Below are positions 25,871 through 38,133 of a DNA stretch of 64,000 nt, one piece after another; position 1 is the first letter of the stretch; each line of letters opens with the position of its first letter. Under the pieces are notes generated by a model. That model made no database searches. It worked only from the letters and a program-made list of their open reading frames with translations, and was not told where the DNA came from. This DNA comes from Morella rubra. Its lineage: Eukaryota > Streptophyta > Magnoliopsida > Fagales > Myricaceae. The DNA is taken from NCBI GenBank assembly GCA_003952965.2, contig CM025855.1, forward strand, positions 3,909,928-3,973,927, written 5' to 3'. The position numbers and the translations under genes were made by a program.

Positions 25871-27400
25871 TACCTTTGCATGCGCACTTTCTCCATTCTC
25901 AGTTCCTGCTCCTGCTTCTACTGGTACTTTAGTTTTTTCCCTTCCATTTTACAGGAGCAGTCTCTGTCTTTTTTTTTTTTTCGCGGGGGGTGGGGAGGGA
26001 AGGGAGGTGATGTACAATTAAGAAGAATTTAACCATAGTACTATTGTAAATCTGTCATATATAAATTGAAACTGTACCTTATATTAATATGCAGTTCTAA
26101 TGCATATTAATTTGGTACATAACTGCAAGTTTGAGGAATTGCAAGATGCATGTTTTAATTTGGTGTTCTGGTATTTAAGCTTTAGTCTTTCTGCTGCTTT
26201 GATTTGGTCAATCCAAGTTATTTTGCAAGAATCAGTTCCCATCCAAAAGCTAGCTTTTTTCAAACGGATGTAATGTGGCTTAGAGAAAAGAATTAAAAAG
26301 AAAAGGTGCAGAGTGATCATACTAACGTTTACTCCGCTCAAACACACAATGGCAATTAATTTTGCTGCAACTGTTGTTGTTCTATAATTCCTTTTTGCTT
26401 TTTAACAAGGTACAACTCCGGAATGTCTTTAATTTCACATCAAATAGTTCGATATCAACACAATGGCCGAGAAGGGTTTTTTTTTTTGGTCTGTTTGCAT
26501 AACTACGAAAGCAGGAATATCTTTTCCTCCCCATTTTCGAGTAAAACGCATATAGGCTCCCTAATAGCTGGGTAGATCGCAATTTTTCTTCTTCTAAATA
26601 TCTGGGTAGATCACATTGATTGTTTGGGTTTTCAATGTTTCTTCAAATGACATCCATATAGTGTAAATGTGTTTTAATCAGTCACTTCTATCCATCTCTT
26701 ATAGTAAATTCCTACTTATTTCAATTATGCTCGCACTCAGTTCCAACATTTTCACCCCTTTGAATGCCCGGTCCTCTGCCTCTTGGGAGGAATCCCCACC
26801 CAACCTCTTGCCATTTCTTTAAATTCAGTAAAACCATCCATTAGGCGCCTCATGTGGTTGCACCCAGTAACACCTGAAACCAGAAAAACTCAGGACAAGA
26901 TGAGGCAGAGGGCTTAATACCAGAGATGAAACCTGGGTTTGCATAGCTCAAAGTGAAGACGTTGATCACTACTGGCAGAGAGGGGGATATGGATTTGGTT
27001 AATTAAGAACAAAGAAATACCGTAAAGATGTGAATGGAAGCATTATAAATTTAGAAAGTACAAACAGCTCAGATAGAATGATCCAAATTCCAAAGCACAC
27101 ACGAGGAGTTTGTGTTTTTTTTTTTTTTGTTCGTCTTTTCGAGGACTGGATCAATTTGTAAAGTTAAAATAGTTGGGTCAAAGTGCCCCTCCAAAAAAAG
27201 ACTAGACCCTCTGAAGTCTGATATCAGAGGGGTCCCGGCAAATTGCAATCGTGATCATCCCAGGACCCTCTGATACGAAAAAATCTAGACGTTAGAAACG
27301 TAACGGCTACATTTTTGTTTAAACTTCAAAAACCTCGTTTCAAATTCCCACCTTCTCTCTTTCTCTTTCCTCTCCAAGAATTCCCAAATCAGCTCTTTGG

Positions 27401-27435
<35 letters not shown>

Positions 27436-27490
27436 CCTTGAGTCTGAAACAGTGAAACTCGATCTTGAACTTTCAGGGTTAATCTTTCTT
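25871..27490. other. Intergenic: FBN6 3' side and KIN-10A promoter side
   Basis: No gene is recognised. Near 27205-27234 an inverted repeat (gaccctctga ... atcagaggggtc) is followed at 27263 by a third copy of the arm. A CT microsatellite (about 27403-27432) lies in the likely 5' UTR of the kinesin gene, about 60 bases before its ATG. The rest is ordinary AT-rich DNA. Confidence 0.5.
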
Positions 27491-30400
27491 ATGGCTCCCA
27501 CGCCATCTTCTAAGGCAAACCAAACCCACCCGACCCAGATGAAGACTCCGCAATCGAAGCTCCGAATTCATTTTAATGCCACCAAAACAAATCCATCTCC
27601 GAACCCGAACACGGTGCCGAAAGAAACCCCACAAGACCACCCCGTCGAAGTAATCGCCCGGATTCGAGATTACCCCGAACGAAAAGAAAAACCTGTATCG
27701 GTTTTGCAAATCAATTCCAGCAGCCACTCTATCCGGGTTCGAGCCGATTTTGGCTATCGGGACTTCAGCCTCGATGGGGTTTCGTTGTCAGAAGAAGAGG
27801 ACGTAGATGTCTTTTACAAAACGTTCGTGGAGTCCAGGATTCGAAGTGTAAAGTTAGGAAACAAGTGTACGATAATGATGTACGGGCCGACCGGTTCGGG
27901 AAAGAGTCACACGATGTTCGGGTGCTTGAAGCAGCCGGGTATTGTGTATCGGTCTTTAAGGGATATTCTTGGGGACGGTGAGGAAGAAAGTGATTCCAAT
28001 GGCGCACCTGGAACGTTTGTGCAGGTTACGGTCTTGGAGATTTATAACGAAGAGATCTATGACCTTTTGTCGAGCAATGGTGGGGGAGGATTAAGCCTTG
28101 GATGGCCTAAGGGCAGCGCATCCAAGGTAATAATATTCTGGTCACTATTTTCTCTTGGCTTCCTAAATATCTAATTTCTTTAGATAATTTGATTATTGCT
28201 TATTCGGAAGTAAGACTTTCTAAAGTTTATAGCTGTAGTTGCTTCCTAATTCTTGATATCATCAGTTCCTGCATTTTGCTCTTGGATTTGTTTTGTTGGG
28301 TTCACTTTAGGTAGATATTCAAATAGAGTGAATGTGTCACTTCTTTCAACGAAAAATGATGGCGTTATGGTTTATCTTCTCAAAGAAAAAGAAATATATG
28401 TAAATAGCTAATCGACTACCATTGTTCGAGGCTTTGTTGATAACTTTTGTAATTTGATCAACCCAACCTGCATATTCCAATTGTTCTGTAATCTTCATTG
28501 ATGTTTATGTCGTACTAAGAGGCAAAATATGTTGAGCGATGTGGATTCTTGTGGAGTAATATGTTCTTTATTTTATAGGTGAAACTTGAAGTAATGGGAA
28601 AGAAGGCAAAGAATGCAACATATATTTCTGGAAACGAAGCTGGAAAGATTTCGAAAGAGATACAAAAAGTGGAGAAGCGAAGGATAGTGAAAAGCACTCT
28701 TTGTAATGACAGAAGTTCTCGAAGCCACTGCATGGTATATTACATTTGGATTTTACTCATATTTCTGCTGGAATCTCGTTGGTGCTAGGAATTCACATGC
28801 TTTGCAAATTGGTACAGATAATCCTTGACGTCCCAACAGTGGGAGGACGCCTGATGCTTGTGGACATGGCGGGATCTGAAAATATCGAGCAAGCTGGTCA
28901 AATTGGATTTGAGGCCAAAATGCAGGTGACATTCATGAAGACTACTTTGGTCCTCCTAATTTCATTATTACTTTGGCCCTCCTAATTCTGTCCTTCAATT
29001 GAAAATCTCAGACAGCAAAGATCAACCAAGGAAACACAGCGTTGAAAAGAGTGGTTGAATCCATTGCAAATGGTGATTCTCATGTGCCATTTAGAGATAG
29101 CAAATTGACCATGCTTCTGCAGGTAACTACTCTTCATATGTGTCAGTAATGGTTGACTAGATGGCATATATGAGGTCAACTAATGAGGTACTGAATTCTA
29201 TCTGTTTAGGATTCTTTCGAGGATGACAAGTCAAAAATTTTAATGATACTATGTGCAAGCCCGGATCCAAAAGAGATACACAAGACAATCTCCACGCTTG
29301 AATATGGAGCGAAAGCAAAATGTATTGTTCGTGGCCCTCTTACGCCAATTAAGGATAAAATTGGCATCGAAGATTCTTCTTCTGCTGTCATTTTAGGATC
29401 AAGGATTGCTGCCATGGATGAATTTATTTATAAGCTACAAAGGGAGAACAAACTCAAAGAGAAAGAACGAAATGAAGCACACAAAGAGCTCTTGAAGAAG
29501 GAAGAAGAAGTTGCTGCGCTGAGAGCTAGACTTGAGCTCATGGAAGGGAAGGGATCTGGGGCAAGTGAGGAGGAAATCAACTTGAAGGTGAATGAGCGAA
29601 CTCAGATTCTCAGAAGTGAGCTAGAAAAGAAATTGAAGGAGTGCCAGAGAATGACGAACGAATTTGTTGAATTAGAGAGGAGAAGAATGGAAGAACGGAT
29701 ATTGCAGCAACAACAGGAAGTTGAAATGCTGAGACAACGGTTGGAGGAGATTGAATCTCAGCTGTGCCGTTCAAGGGATGCAAATGGTGATGTAAGTGCA
29801 TCAAAGGACATGGCTGGAAGTGGATTTGCCAAAAGGCTATTGGAGATATATAGCAATGAGGACCCAGGAATGGTAAAATCAATGGACTTGGACTTGGATG
29901 ACCAAGAACCAGTTGTTCGTGAGGTGAAACATTCCGGTGGGATTGATAGGAAACCAGCAGGAATTCAAGGCATTTTGGATGATAATATTTTCACACCAAC
30001 CTTTGGTGACAAGGTAGGTCTGAGCACTGTATATGAGGAAGAAGAAGTAGAAGAAGAGGAGGAAGAACAGGGAGAGGCAGTCTTAGATGAAGAAGTAGAG
30101 AAAGAAATCATAGAGGAGAAGAGGGTCTGTATGGTTGATCAATGTGGCACTGCAATTGGAGTTGAGCAGACACCAAATCTTCCTAACAGAAGTCCAAGGA
30201 TAAAAGACTATCTGGATGAAAGTTTAGAGGATAGGCTTGTGGGCTCAGAATTCACAAGTGACGATAATTCTAAGGATGCTGTCTCTTCTAGAAGATTGAG
30301 ACTACAAAATATATTCACGCTTTGTGGGAATCACAGAGAGCTGTCCCAACACATCCCTATACTTGCCAAAAAAGGGTCTGGAACCATTGATCCTCAAATA

Positions 30401-31512
30401 TCTCCACAAGTGAAAGTGGGGGAGGATTCTCTGGTGAAAAATTTCACTGAAGAAAATTCCGAGGTTCAGAAAAGCATGCCCATTCCACAGTTTGGAGCAA
30501 CAAGTCCATCACCAGCACTGACTGTGAAGCCACTTGCATCAGTTAAACAAGTGAATGAGCAGAAACTGACTGAATCACAATTGAACATGAAGCTAGTACA
30601 CAGGGAGTTGGCTTTTCCTTCAAAGGAGAACTACAACCCTTCAAATGATTGCATTGATGCACAAATTGATGTATATGTGAAATGGGAGGCTTCCAAGGAA
30701 AATCCTGGGAAGTTCATTACGACACTCAAGGTGGGAATGGATGCAAGCCTTGCTGACTTGAGGAAATTGATTGAAATCTACCTTGGTTTAGACCATCATC
30801 AAGCATTCACTTTTCTTGTGCTTGCGGTACGTTAAACTTTGCTTAGCTTATTCTTTAGCATGCTAATGTCCTTTTATAACAATTCCTCGTCAAATCTTTA
30901 ACATTTATGTTAAACTTTGCTTAGGTTGTTCTTTAGCATGCTAGTGCCTTTTATAACAATTCCTCTTCAAGTCTTTAACATTTGATTGCTCAAAACAAAC
31001 ACTGTAGTTTTAGGCTTGTAGTTGATCTGCGTTTTTCTTTCTCTACGATATCCCAGAAATCAATCACTGCATAAGCATTTCTAGAATTCTCTTACTTTAT
31101 GATCGCTACAGAGTAACAAACGTAGCAAGAACTGGCCACCAATATTGTTTAACATTACTCTCTATGGGTTTTTTTCTTACACAAGTTCTCAAGTCATTAT
31201 TATCGTGTATTTTTTTGTATACAGGACCCCACTGGGGCTCCCGTACCAAGGGAAAAGGAAGGAATGACACTGGCCACTAAACTTCCTCTTTGCAACAACA
31301 ACACTAACGGCCATTTAGCTTGCTTGAGACCAGCAAAAGGAATTCAATGCCCTAGTCATCTCCCGCCAAGTCCACTCCCATTGAGGCCCCTAGAAAACAA
31401 ACTGCCACTCACCCCAAATTCCTGCTTCTCGAAGCCAGGTGATGGTTTATCACCAAACTTCAGTTCTACCCCCTTTATTACTGTTCGAAGGCATCAATTA
31501 GATCAACTTTAG
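27491..31512 (+). CDS. KIN10A: Kinesin-like protein KIN-10A (PAKRP2 type)
   Basis: Six exons join in frame: 27491-28126, 28579-28734, 28818-28925, 29012-29122, 29210-30826 and 31225-31512, giving 971 residues with GT-AG introns. The motor is N-terminal. It has the P-loop GPTGSGKSHT at residues 132-141, switch I NDRSSRSH near 254-261, switch II DMAGSE at 280-285, and FRDSKLTMLL with the neck at TISTLEYGAKAKCI. A coiled coil follows at about 406-525, an acidic stretch (EEEEVEEEEEEQGEA) near 610, and a C-terminal tail. Plant KIN-10A moves Golgi-derived vesicles along phragmoplast microtubules in cytokinesis. The start MAPTPSSK matches the known family start; an upstream in-frame ATG at 27452 is less likely. 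All motor motifs look intact. Confidence 0.93.
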
Positions 31513-32590
31513 ACGTGTATGAAGTGTTGCATACTTTTGTATCGAGAAAATATGGTGTAGCATATTAATATGTTTCTTCTTGCTTTTGTTCACTGTGCTT
31601 ATATGGTGTAGCATATTCATTTGTCAAATGTTCTTCTCCTTGTCTTCGCTGCTGCCTTCCTTCTCCTAGGTCTTGGAAATCGTATGCACTTGCATATTTT
31701 TAGCATGTGCACCTCGTAAAGTATGTGCATATTTTTATGTCGTGCTAGATGTTGTGAGTATTAGAGAAGAAATTGCCTGTCGTCTTTGAACTAGAAATTA
31801 ACTGTACCAATTTGATAGAAACCCTAATCTTGTAACAACTGCTGCTGTTACGTGCTTTTACCGATAGTGCAACTACGGGGTATAGTCTGAGCTCATTCTT
31901 TGCCAAATGGCAACTTAAAAGCTGATTGTGGACAACTTGTTTGGATTCAAGTGAGGCTGAATATATACCGCCAGGACATCAACATACTCTTTATGGTAAA
32001 TATTATATTCGACAATTATTTTAATTTTGCACATCATTTAACATCAAATGTCTTAACAGCCCAAGTCCACTAAGTAATACGAAACATATCCCAGTTGCCA
32101 CATTAATATTCGACAAAAGAGAAAATTATGCTCTTTTACGTTAAATATTACGAAGCGTAAAGCTGGTCCAAAGAGGCTGCTTTTGTCAAGTTCAAATTGA
32201 CAAAGAACAGACCCGAAGAGGCTTCCATAACGGCTTGTTCAAACCGATTAACGTGTAGACTTATTAAAGGAGATTCCACATAGGAAGAGCCTGCGCCTAA
32301 CTAGGTCTTGCGGGTATATGCCAAAACGACTATAACAAGCATTTTCCACACCCAACACATTCGAAGAATGTGTAACTCGTACTAACGGACAGCAAACAAG
32401 CTTCAATTTTCTTTTTTCAATGGGCGGCAACTCGTTCTAATTGTGTGGAAAATTGAGTTCACAATTCCGTAATACTACTTTATGTTAAGTTGCCGGTCCT
32501 CAAGGCTACGGGTGGTGGCAGCGACTGACTTAGCAAAAGAAGCAGTACCAGTCTTGTTTCACACGATCACATACCGTAACATATCCTAAT
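31513..32590. other. Intergenic, entering the metalloproteinase repeat block
   Basis: No gene up to about 31950. From about 31960 the sequence aligns with the region upstream of the other metalloproteinase copies (compare 45560-45720 and 48246-48720), so the left edge of the amplified segment lies near here. Nothing else is recognised. Confidence 0.5.
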
Positions 32591-32599
32591 TGAAAAGTC

Positions 32600-32608
32600 T
32601 ATAAAAAG
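32600..32608 (+). promoter_or_regulatory. TATA box of MMP copy A
   Basis: tataaaaag lies 57 bases before the ATG. The same aagtctataaaaag core occurs before every copy of the array: near 34044, 48738, 50166, 52366 and 56702. A shared upstream block including cgtaacatat suggests that all copies inherited one promoter. Confidence 0.7.
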
Positions 32609-32664
32609 CACCCAAACTATGAGCCTTTTGCAACATTCAAAACAGCTTGATTAGTTCCCAATAC

Positions 32665-33614
32665 ATGGTGACGATGAATTCAAAAGCCATTTCCCTCTTT
32701 TCCCACTCCTCCTCCCTCGTTCTCCTTCCTCTCCTTTCTTGTGCAACTTCACCAGAGTCGCATGACCAAAAGAAATCAGCCTTTGAGTTTCTCAAGCATC
32801 TCCAAGGATGTCACCATGGTGAGAAGGTCAAAGGCATCCATGACCTCAAAAAATACCTTGAACATTTTGGTTATCTAAGCTATAGTCATTCCAAAAACCA
32901 CACTCATGCCAATGATGATGATTTTGATGAACTCTTGGAATCTGCCGTCAAAACATACCAGCGCAATTACCATCTTAACGCCACTGGGACTTTAGATGCC
33001 CAAACAGTATCAAAGATGATGATGCCTCGTTGTGGCGTGGCTGATATCATCAACGGTACAAACTGGATGCATTGGGCAAAAAGAGACATGACCACCGCCG
33101 TGGCTTATTTCACACCTGTCTCACACTATACTTTTTTTCCAAGGAATGCCAAAGTGGTCGGCTTCACAATACCACCTCACCTATGGATTTCTGCAAGGCA
33201 CCCCAACTGAAGCCATAGGTCCTGTTGCACGAGCTTTCAGAACATGGGCAGCTAAGACACACTTCACGTTCTCACAAGGCTCAGACACTCGCGAATGCAA
33301 ATATAAAAATTGGTTTTTATAGACGGGATCATGGAGACAGGAGCCCTTTCGACGGAGCTGGTGGAACCCTCGCTCATGCTTTTGCGCCAACTGATGGTCG
33401 ATTCCATTACGATGCAGATGAACAATGGAGTGTAGGTGCAAGGCCTGGTGCATTCGACTTGGAGACGGTTGCCTTGCACGAGATTGGGCACCTTCTTGGA
33501 CTCGGGCATAGCTCAGTTGAGGGAGCAATCATGTTCTCTAGCATCTCTCAAGGAGTGACGAAAGGTTTGCATGCAGATGATATACAGGGAATTAAAGCCT
33601 TGTATAACACTTGA
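32665..33614 (+). pseudogene. Matrix metalloproteinase copy A, frameshifted
   Basis: The single exon reads from MVTMNSKAISLFSHSS through a secretory signal and the peptidoglycan-binding-like prodomain (SAFEFLKHLQGCHH, LESAVKTYQRNYHLNATGTL) to the cysteine switch MMMPRCGVAD. Just after NGTNWMH one T is missing compared with copy C, and the frame is lost. A second change in the T-rich run near 33133 and a third near 33277 follow. The catalytic part (KIGFYRRDHGDRSPF, HEIGHLLGLGHSS) is complete in another frame. Apart from these indels it is almost identical to the intact copy at 48803, including 3' flanking DNA. It is either a very recent pseudogene or an assembly-damaged twin. Confidence 0.88.
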
Positions 33615-34726
33615 GGATTTTTGAAGGATCGCGGATTAGGAATTCTCTCAATTACTTATGGGAATTCGTTGTCATAGAATAAAGTGTTTTCTAACTTACA
33701 AAATAAACTACAACGATGCCCCTGGGGTAGAAAGAGGAATCCTCTCAATTAATTTACTGCAATTAGTTTGTGTTTTAGAACCCAAGTTTGAACTTGGTGT
33801 TATTTGATAAAGTTATAAGAATCATGAATGTTATTTTGTCACACGTGAATGAATTAATAAACCTAGCTATAATAAATGCGATCGAGGTATATTAAGCGTG
33901 AGTACTGGTACATATAGAAAATCTAAAGTAGAATACAGATCATGGTAGTGCCAACAACTCACTTAGAAAAAGAATATCCATATGGTCACATCCCGTCTTG
34001 TTTGGCATGGTCACATCCCGTAACATATCGTCATTCAAAAGTCTATAAAAAGAACCCAAACTATGAGCCTTTTGCAACATTCAAAACAACTTGATTAATT
34101 CCTAACAAATGGTGGTGATGAATTCAAAAGCCATTTCCCTCTGCTCCGTACTAGTCTCCTCCTCCTTGTTCTCGTTCCGCTCCTTTCTTGTGCGACTTCA
34201 CCCGAGTCGAATGACCAAAAGAAATCAGCCTTTGAGTTTCTCAAGCATCTCCAAGGATGTCACCATGGTGACAAGGTCAAAGGCATCATGACCTCAAAAA
34301 GTACCTTGAACATTTTGGTTATTTGAGCAATGGTCGCTCCAACACTCATACCAATGATGATGATTTTGACGAACTCTTTGCCGTCAAAACATACCAGCGC
34401 AATTACCATATTAACATCACCGGGACTTTAGATGACCAAACGTATCAAAGATAATGATGCCTCATTGTGGCATGATTGATATCGTCAGTGGTACAAACTG
34501 GATGCTTTATGGTAAGAAGAAACACGACTACCGCCATGGCTTATTTCACACTGTCTTGCACTATTCTTTCTTCCAAGGAAGCCCAAAGTGGCCGGCCTCA
34601 CAGTGGGAGCAGATTCCCTTCGAAGGCTACATGGTGAAGATTAAAAGAAAGCAAATCAACAGCTATTATAAGGCCATTTTATTTAATGAATAGAAAGAGT
34701 AAATGGCTTAGTGGCTCGGCTTGGTG

Positions 34727-34905
34727 GCTCCCAAATTCCCCAAATTTTCTTTTCCACGCGAGAGAGCCAAGTTCCCTTCTTTCTCTTCTTTCTCACGACA
34801 TCCTCTCTTCATTGCCGCTCTCTCTCTCCTCTGTTCGCCGGAGTCAAGAGAGAAGGTAAGTAACTTCTTCTTCTTGGCAATCATCTTCTTCGTATAATAA
34901 GGGGT
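34727..34905 (+). repeat. Inverted second copy of the propeller gene's 5' end
   Basis: This segment (ggctcccaaattccccaaat through the CT-rich UTR to gtaagtaacttcttcttc and gcaatcatcttcttcgta) is the reverse complement of 36535-36712 with few differences. It means that the captured gene start is present in both arms of the element, in opposite orientations. After about 34910 this copy departs into unrelated sequence. Confidence 0.82.
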
Positions 34906-34935
34906 TGGTGTCCGAAGTGATTCCACACACAGGAG

Positions 34936-35590
34936 ACCATCATACCCACTCGTCTTCTGCCTATAAAACTTCGCTCTATAGGCCCATCATACAGCGGTAC
35001 CGTTAGGGAGATCATTTGCAGGCCTCCTTAGCTGCTGCTGCCTCTGCTTTGGCATCACTTGGTGCGCATATGCCCAGTTGAACAGACATGATTATTTATT
35101 CCCAGTCCCAACTTCAGGACCGCTGCAAGCCTGCAGTCTGTTTGTCCTGGATTTATTAGCCCTTGCAATTTCTCAATGCCTTAATTCGCGTGTTATTCAT
35201 CTACCTACCCAGAAAGAGTTTCTTCGCCATAGCAGGGAAGAATTTGTGTAGATCCCACTGAAGAAGTTATATAGCGGAGAATGGAGGAAAACCAAAAGAT
35301 AAATGCCAACAATTTTATCATATGCTCTCAATTCTGACGAGGCAATTCTGTATAGCTCTTGGAAGGGCAGAGATGGATGTAGAGAATCATGCTATGCTAA
35401 AACAACACTAACAAACTCTCTGGAATCGAATTTCAGATCTAAAGTTTACCAAAACTAACACTTTCAAGAGTTTTTCTTCCATCAGACATTAGTATCCATA
35501 TTGCAATTAGGCAGTAGAAACAGGGCTCGCTTTTGTTTTGTTTTTCCCAATTGCTGTTTGGCCTGAAAGGAGATCATAGTTTGGTTCATT
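34936..35590. other. Interior of the Mutator-like element, unassigned
   Basis: This 650-base stretch has near-balanced composition and no long open frame. A piece near 35020-35065 (gcaggcctccttagctgctg onward) could be a short exon with an Ala-rich peptide (ASLAAAAASALASLG). It may be another captured fragment, but I cannot name it. Confidence 0.3.
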
Positions 35591-35593
35591 AAA

Positions 35594-36712
35594 TTATAAA
35601 TTCAATTCATCATTGAACCTCCTCCAATCCTTCAAACCATTTGAAGAGACTGCCAACCCAATACTCCTACCCCTATCAGCAGCAATACCTTCATATGCCA
35701 TCACATACTTCCCGTCTTTCCGGTTTCTCACTACGCGCGCATTCATCGCCCCAAGCTCATCAAAGGAACCATTTCCTCCTCCTCCCATTGTTTTTCCCAA
35801 CTTCACTCACTTAATCCCATCCCTTGACCTCACAATTCCAATACCAAATTCCCCATTTTGGACGTCAAATGAATGGTAATACATTCTGAGATCACCATTG
35901 CCATGAAACACAACCTGCGGGAGGCAATGAAAGACGAATCCCACACTCTCTCAGATCCCACATCAAACAATGCCCCACTATGATGCTCAGCTTCAATTCT
36001 AGCCCAGTGCCTCCCATCCTGACTAATGGCCAAACCTAGCAAAGTCTTCGAAATCTTCTCTACTCGACCATTTTCACCATTCGGCTTATCAATGTAGAAC
36101 CTTTCCGGGTTTTCCAAATTGAATTTCAAAGAATTATTAGAAAACTCTGCCTCCTCAGAGCTGCATCCAGTGTAGCATAGCCAATAAACAGCACTGGAAG
36201 CTCTAACCTTTGCACTGGACATCACTACCACTTCACAAGGCCGAATGCCCTCGGTGTCAAATGCCCACCAATCCTAACTACAATTCATCAGCAAGCCGGC
36301 TTCCTCGCTCGATATTATAGGACCTCCTCCTCTCTCCCAGTGAATTCCATTTCTCGAAAACACTAAGCCTATCAAATCCAAACTAGGATTTCCATTAGAC
36401 CTTCCATAATACCACATGTACCACCTCTCTTCCTCATCGCTGAGGAATCTTTTAACAACGGGTGATCCAATTTCTGCACCGTCCCACGAGTTTGTGGGAC
36501 CCAACCCAAACACCAACCCCCTATTATACGAAGAAGATGATTGCAAAGAAGAAGTTACTTACCTTCTCTCTTGACGCCGGTGAGATTCCAGCGAATAGAG
36601 GAGAGAGAGAGCGGCAATGAAGAGAGGATGTCGTGAGAAAGAAGGGGAAGAAGAGAAAGAAGGGAACTTGGGTCTCTCACGTGGAAAAGGAAATTTGGGG
36701 GATTTGGGAGCC
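35594..36712 (-). pseudogene. Captured beta-propeller (GH43-like/arabinanase-levansucrase-invertase fold) gene fragment
   Basis: Reading on the minus strand, 5' UTR-like sequence (36545-36712) ends in a donor-like GAAG/gtaagt. The coding part follows from about 36546: RGLVFGLGPTNSWDGAEIGSP, KRFLSDEEERWYMWYYG, GNPSLDLIGLVFSRNGIHWE, a stop near 36275, KVRASSAVYWLCYTG, LLGLAISQDGRHWARIEAEH, and finally MNARVVRNRKDGKYVMAYEG and SIGLAVSSNGLKDWRRF. These are blades of a plant five-bladed propeller protein annotated as arabinanase/levansucrase/invertase-like; its function is poorly known. The C-terminal third is missing, and there are stops and at least one frame change. It lies in the Mutator-like element, so it was probably moved here as a passenger. 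Confidence 0.72.
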
Positions 36713-36860
36713 AGTCTAGGGCTGTTCACCGATACCGGCACCGGTCACTATTCCCCGCTTAGTAGAGGGGGCGGGACCGGTTGCCTTTTTCACCAAGTGG
36801 CGATGAAAATGGCGATGGCGGTGAACCGCCGCCACCGTTTTTTTTTTTTTAAAAGGAAGG

Positions 36861-36988
36861 TGAGAGAGAGATGTGCAGGGGAGAGAGAGGGAGAAGAGAG
36901 AGAGGTGCGGGGGAGAGGGAGATAGAGAAAAGAGAGAGGGAGAGAGAGAAGAGAGAGAGAGGTGAAACGTGAAACGGTGAAAGAGAGG

Positions 36989-37022
<34 letters not shown>

Positions 37023-37145
37023 GTGAAACGTGAAACGGTGAAAGAGAGGGAGACCGAGGTGAGAGAGGGCGAGAGAGGTGAAAGAGAATGAGAGGGAGAG
37101 GGAGAGTCAAGAGAGAAGGGTAGTGGGACAGAGAGGGAGAGAGAG
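36861..37145. repeat. GA-rich imperfect tandem repeat
   Basis: A purine-rich tract of GAGA runs holds a longer unit (gaggtgaaacgtgaaacggt) repeated at about 36957 and 37019. It lies in the hAT-like element. Open frames across it are artefacts of the repeat. Confidence 0.85.
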
Positions 37146-37954
37146 TTGGTGAATTACTAACAAATTAATAATTTCTTAATTTAAAATTACTAACAAATTA
37201 ACAATTTCTTAATTTAAAATTCCTAACAAATTAATAATTTTTTAATTTAAAGAGAGAGATGGTAAATTCAAATTCAAATTTAAATGTAAACAAAATCTCA
37301 CCTAAAAGTTCTCTTCCTATCACTCAATAATCCTTAATTTACATTTAAATTCTTAATTTGCATTTAAAGAGAGAGTTGAGAAAATTCAAATTCAATTGGA
37401 AACAAAATCTCACTTAAAAATTATTTCTTTATCACCAACAATTCTTAATTTGCATTTATAGAGAAAGTTGCAAAAATTCAAATTCAAATGAAAACAAAAT
37501 CAATTTTGGATTGAAAACTATCTCTCTCTCATATGGAATAATAATTTTAAAACGTCTATTAATGAATATTGATTGTTTCTTTCAATATATAGTCAACTCA
37601 TTAATAAATAGATATTTTATTTTACAATTGATCATAATGTATTTAAAAATTTGTTAATGGACTTTTTATTTGTAATTAATGTATTTGGAAACCCATTAAT
37701 AAGAATTTTATTTCGTCCAATTCAATAAGGTTTTAATTTATTAATTGATCATAATATATTTGGTAACTCATTAAGGGCTAAAAATCATAATGAATTTGAA
37801 AATCTGGACATTTATTTCGTAATTGATTTAGAAAGATATGAATTAGTTAAGGCACTAATCTTGTAGAAGATTTTTAAACCATTTAGGTAATTTTTAAACT
37901 AGGTTAGGTATTTTTCTCTCCCTCACTCTCTCCTCCTCACGTAACTCGTTCTCC
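37146..37954. repeat. AT-rich region with short tandem units
   Basis: From about 37150 to 37245 a unit of about 43 bases (actaacaaattaataatttc followed by ttaatttaaaatt) is repeated three times. Later stretches (37260-37500) repeat gaaaattcaaattcaaat-type and cacttaaaaattat-type phrases. No coding content. Confidence 0.65.
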
Positions 37955-37957
37955 TCA

Positions 37958-38004
<47 letters not shown>

Positions 38005-38077
38005 CTCCTCCTCCTCCTCCTCCTCATATTTCTCTCTCTCCCCCGCATCTCTCTCTCAATCTCACTCTCACGGTCTC

Positions 38078-38125
<48 letters not shown>
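37955..38125. repeat. CT microsatellite with CTC block
   Basis: Long CT runs at 37958-38000 and 38078-38120 enclose a (CTC)n block near 38001-38023. A matching CT run lies at 43429-43467, beyond the retroelement, so the retroelement inserted near this microsatellite region. Confidence 0.9.
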
Positions 38126-38133
38126 CCTCCCTT

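Noticed and set aside
33181-33528. Minus-strand frames over the MMP catalytic regions (also near 44100 and 49400)
   Set aside because: The same antisense frames recur in each copy because the sense sequence is conserved; they have no independent support.
36617-37110. Frames rich in Arg/Glu or Leu/Ser across the GA tract
   Set aside because: Created by the GA/CT microsatellite; no codon bias or motif.
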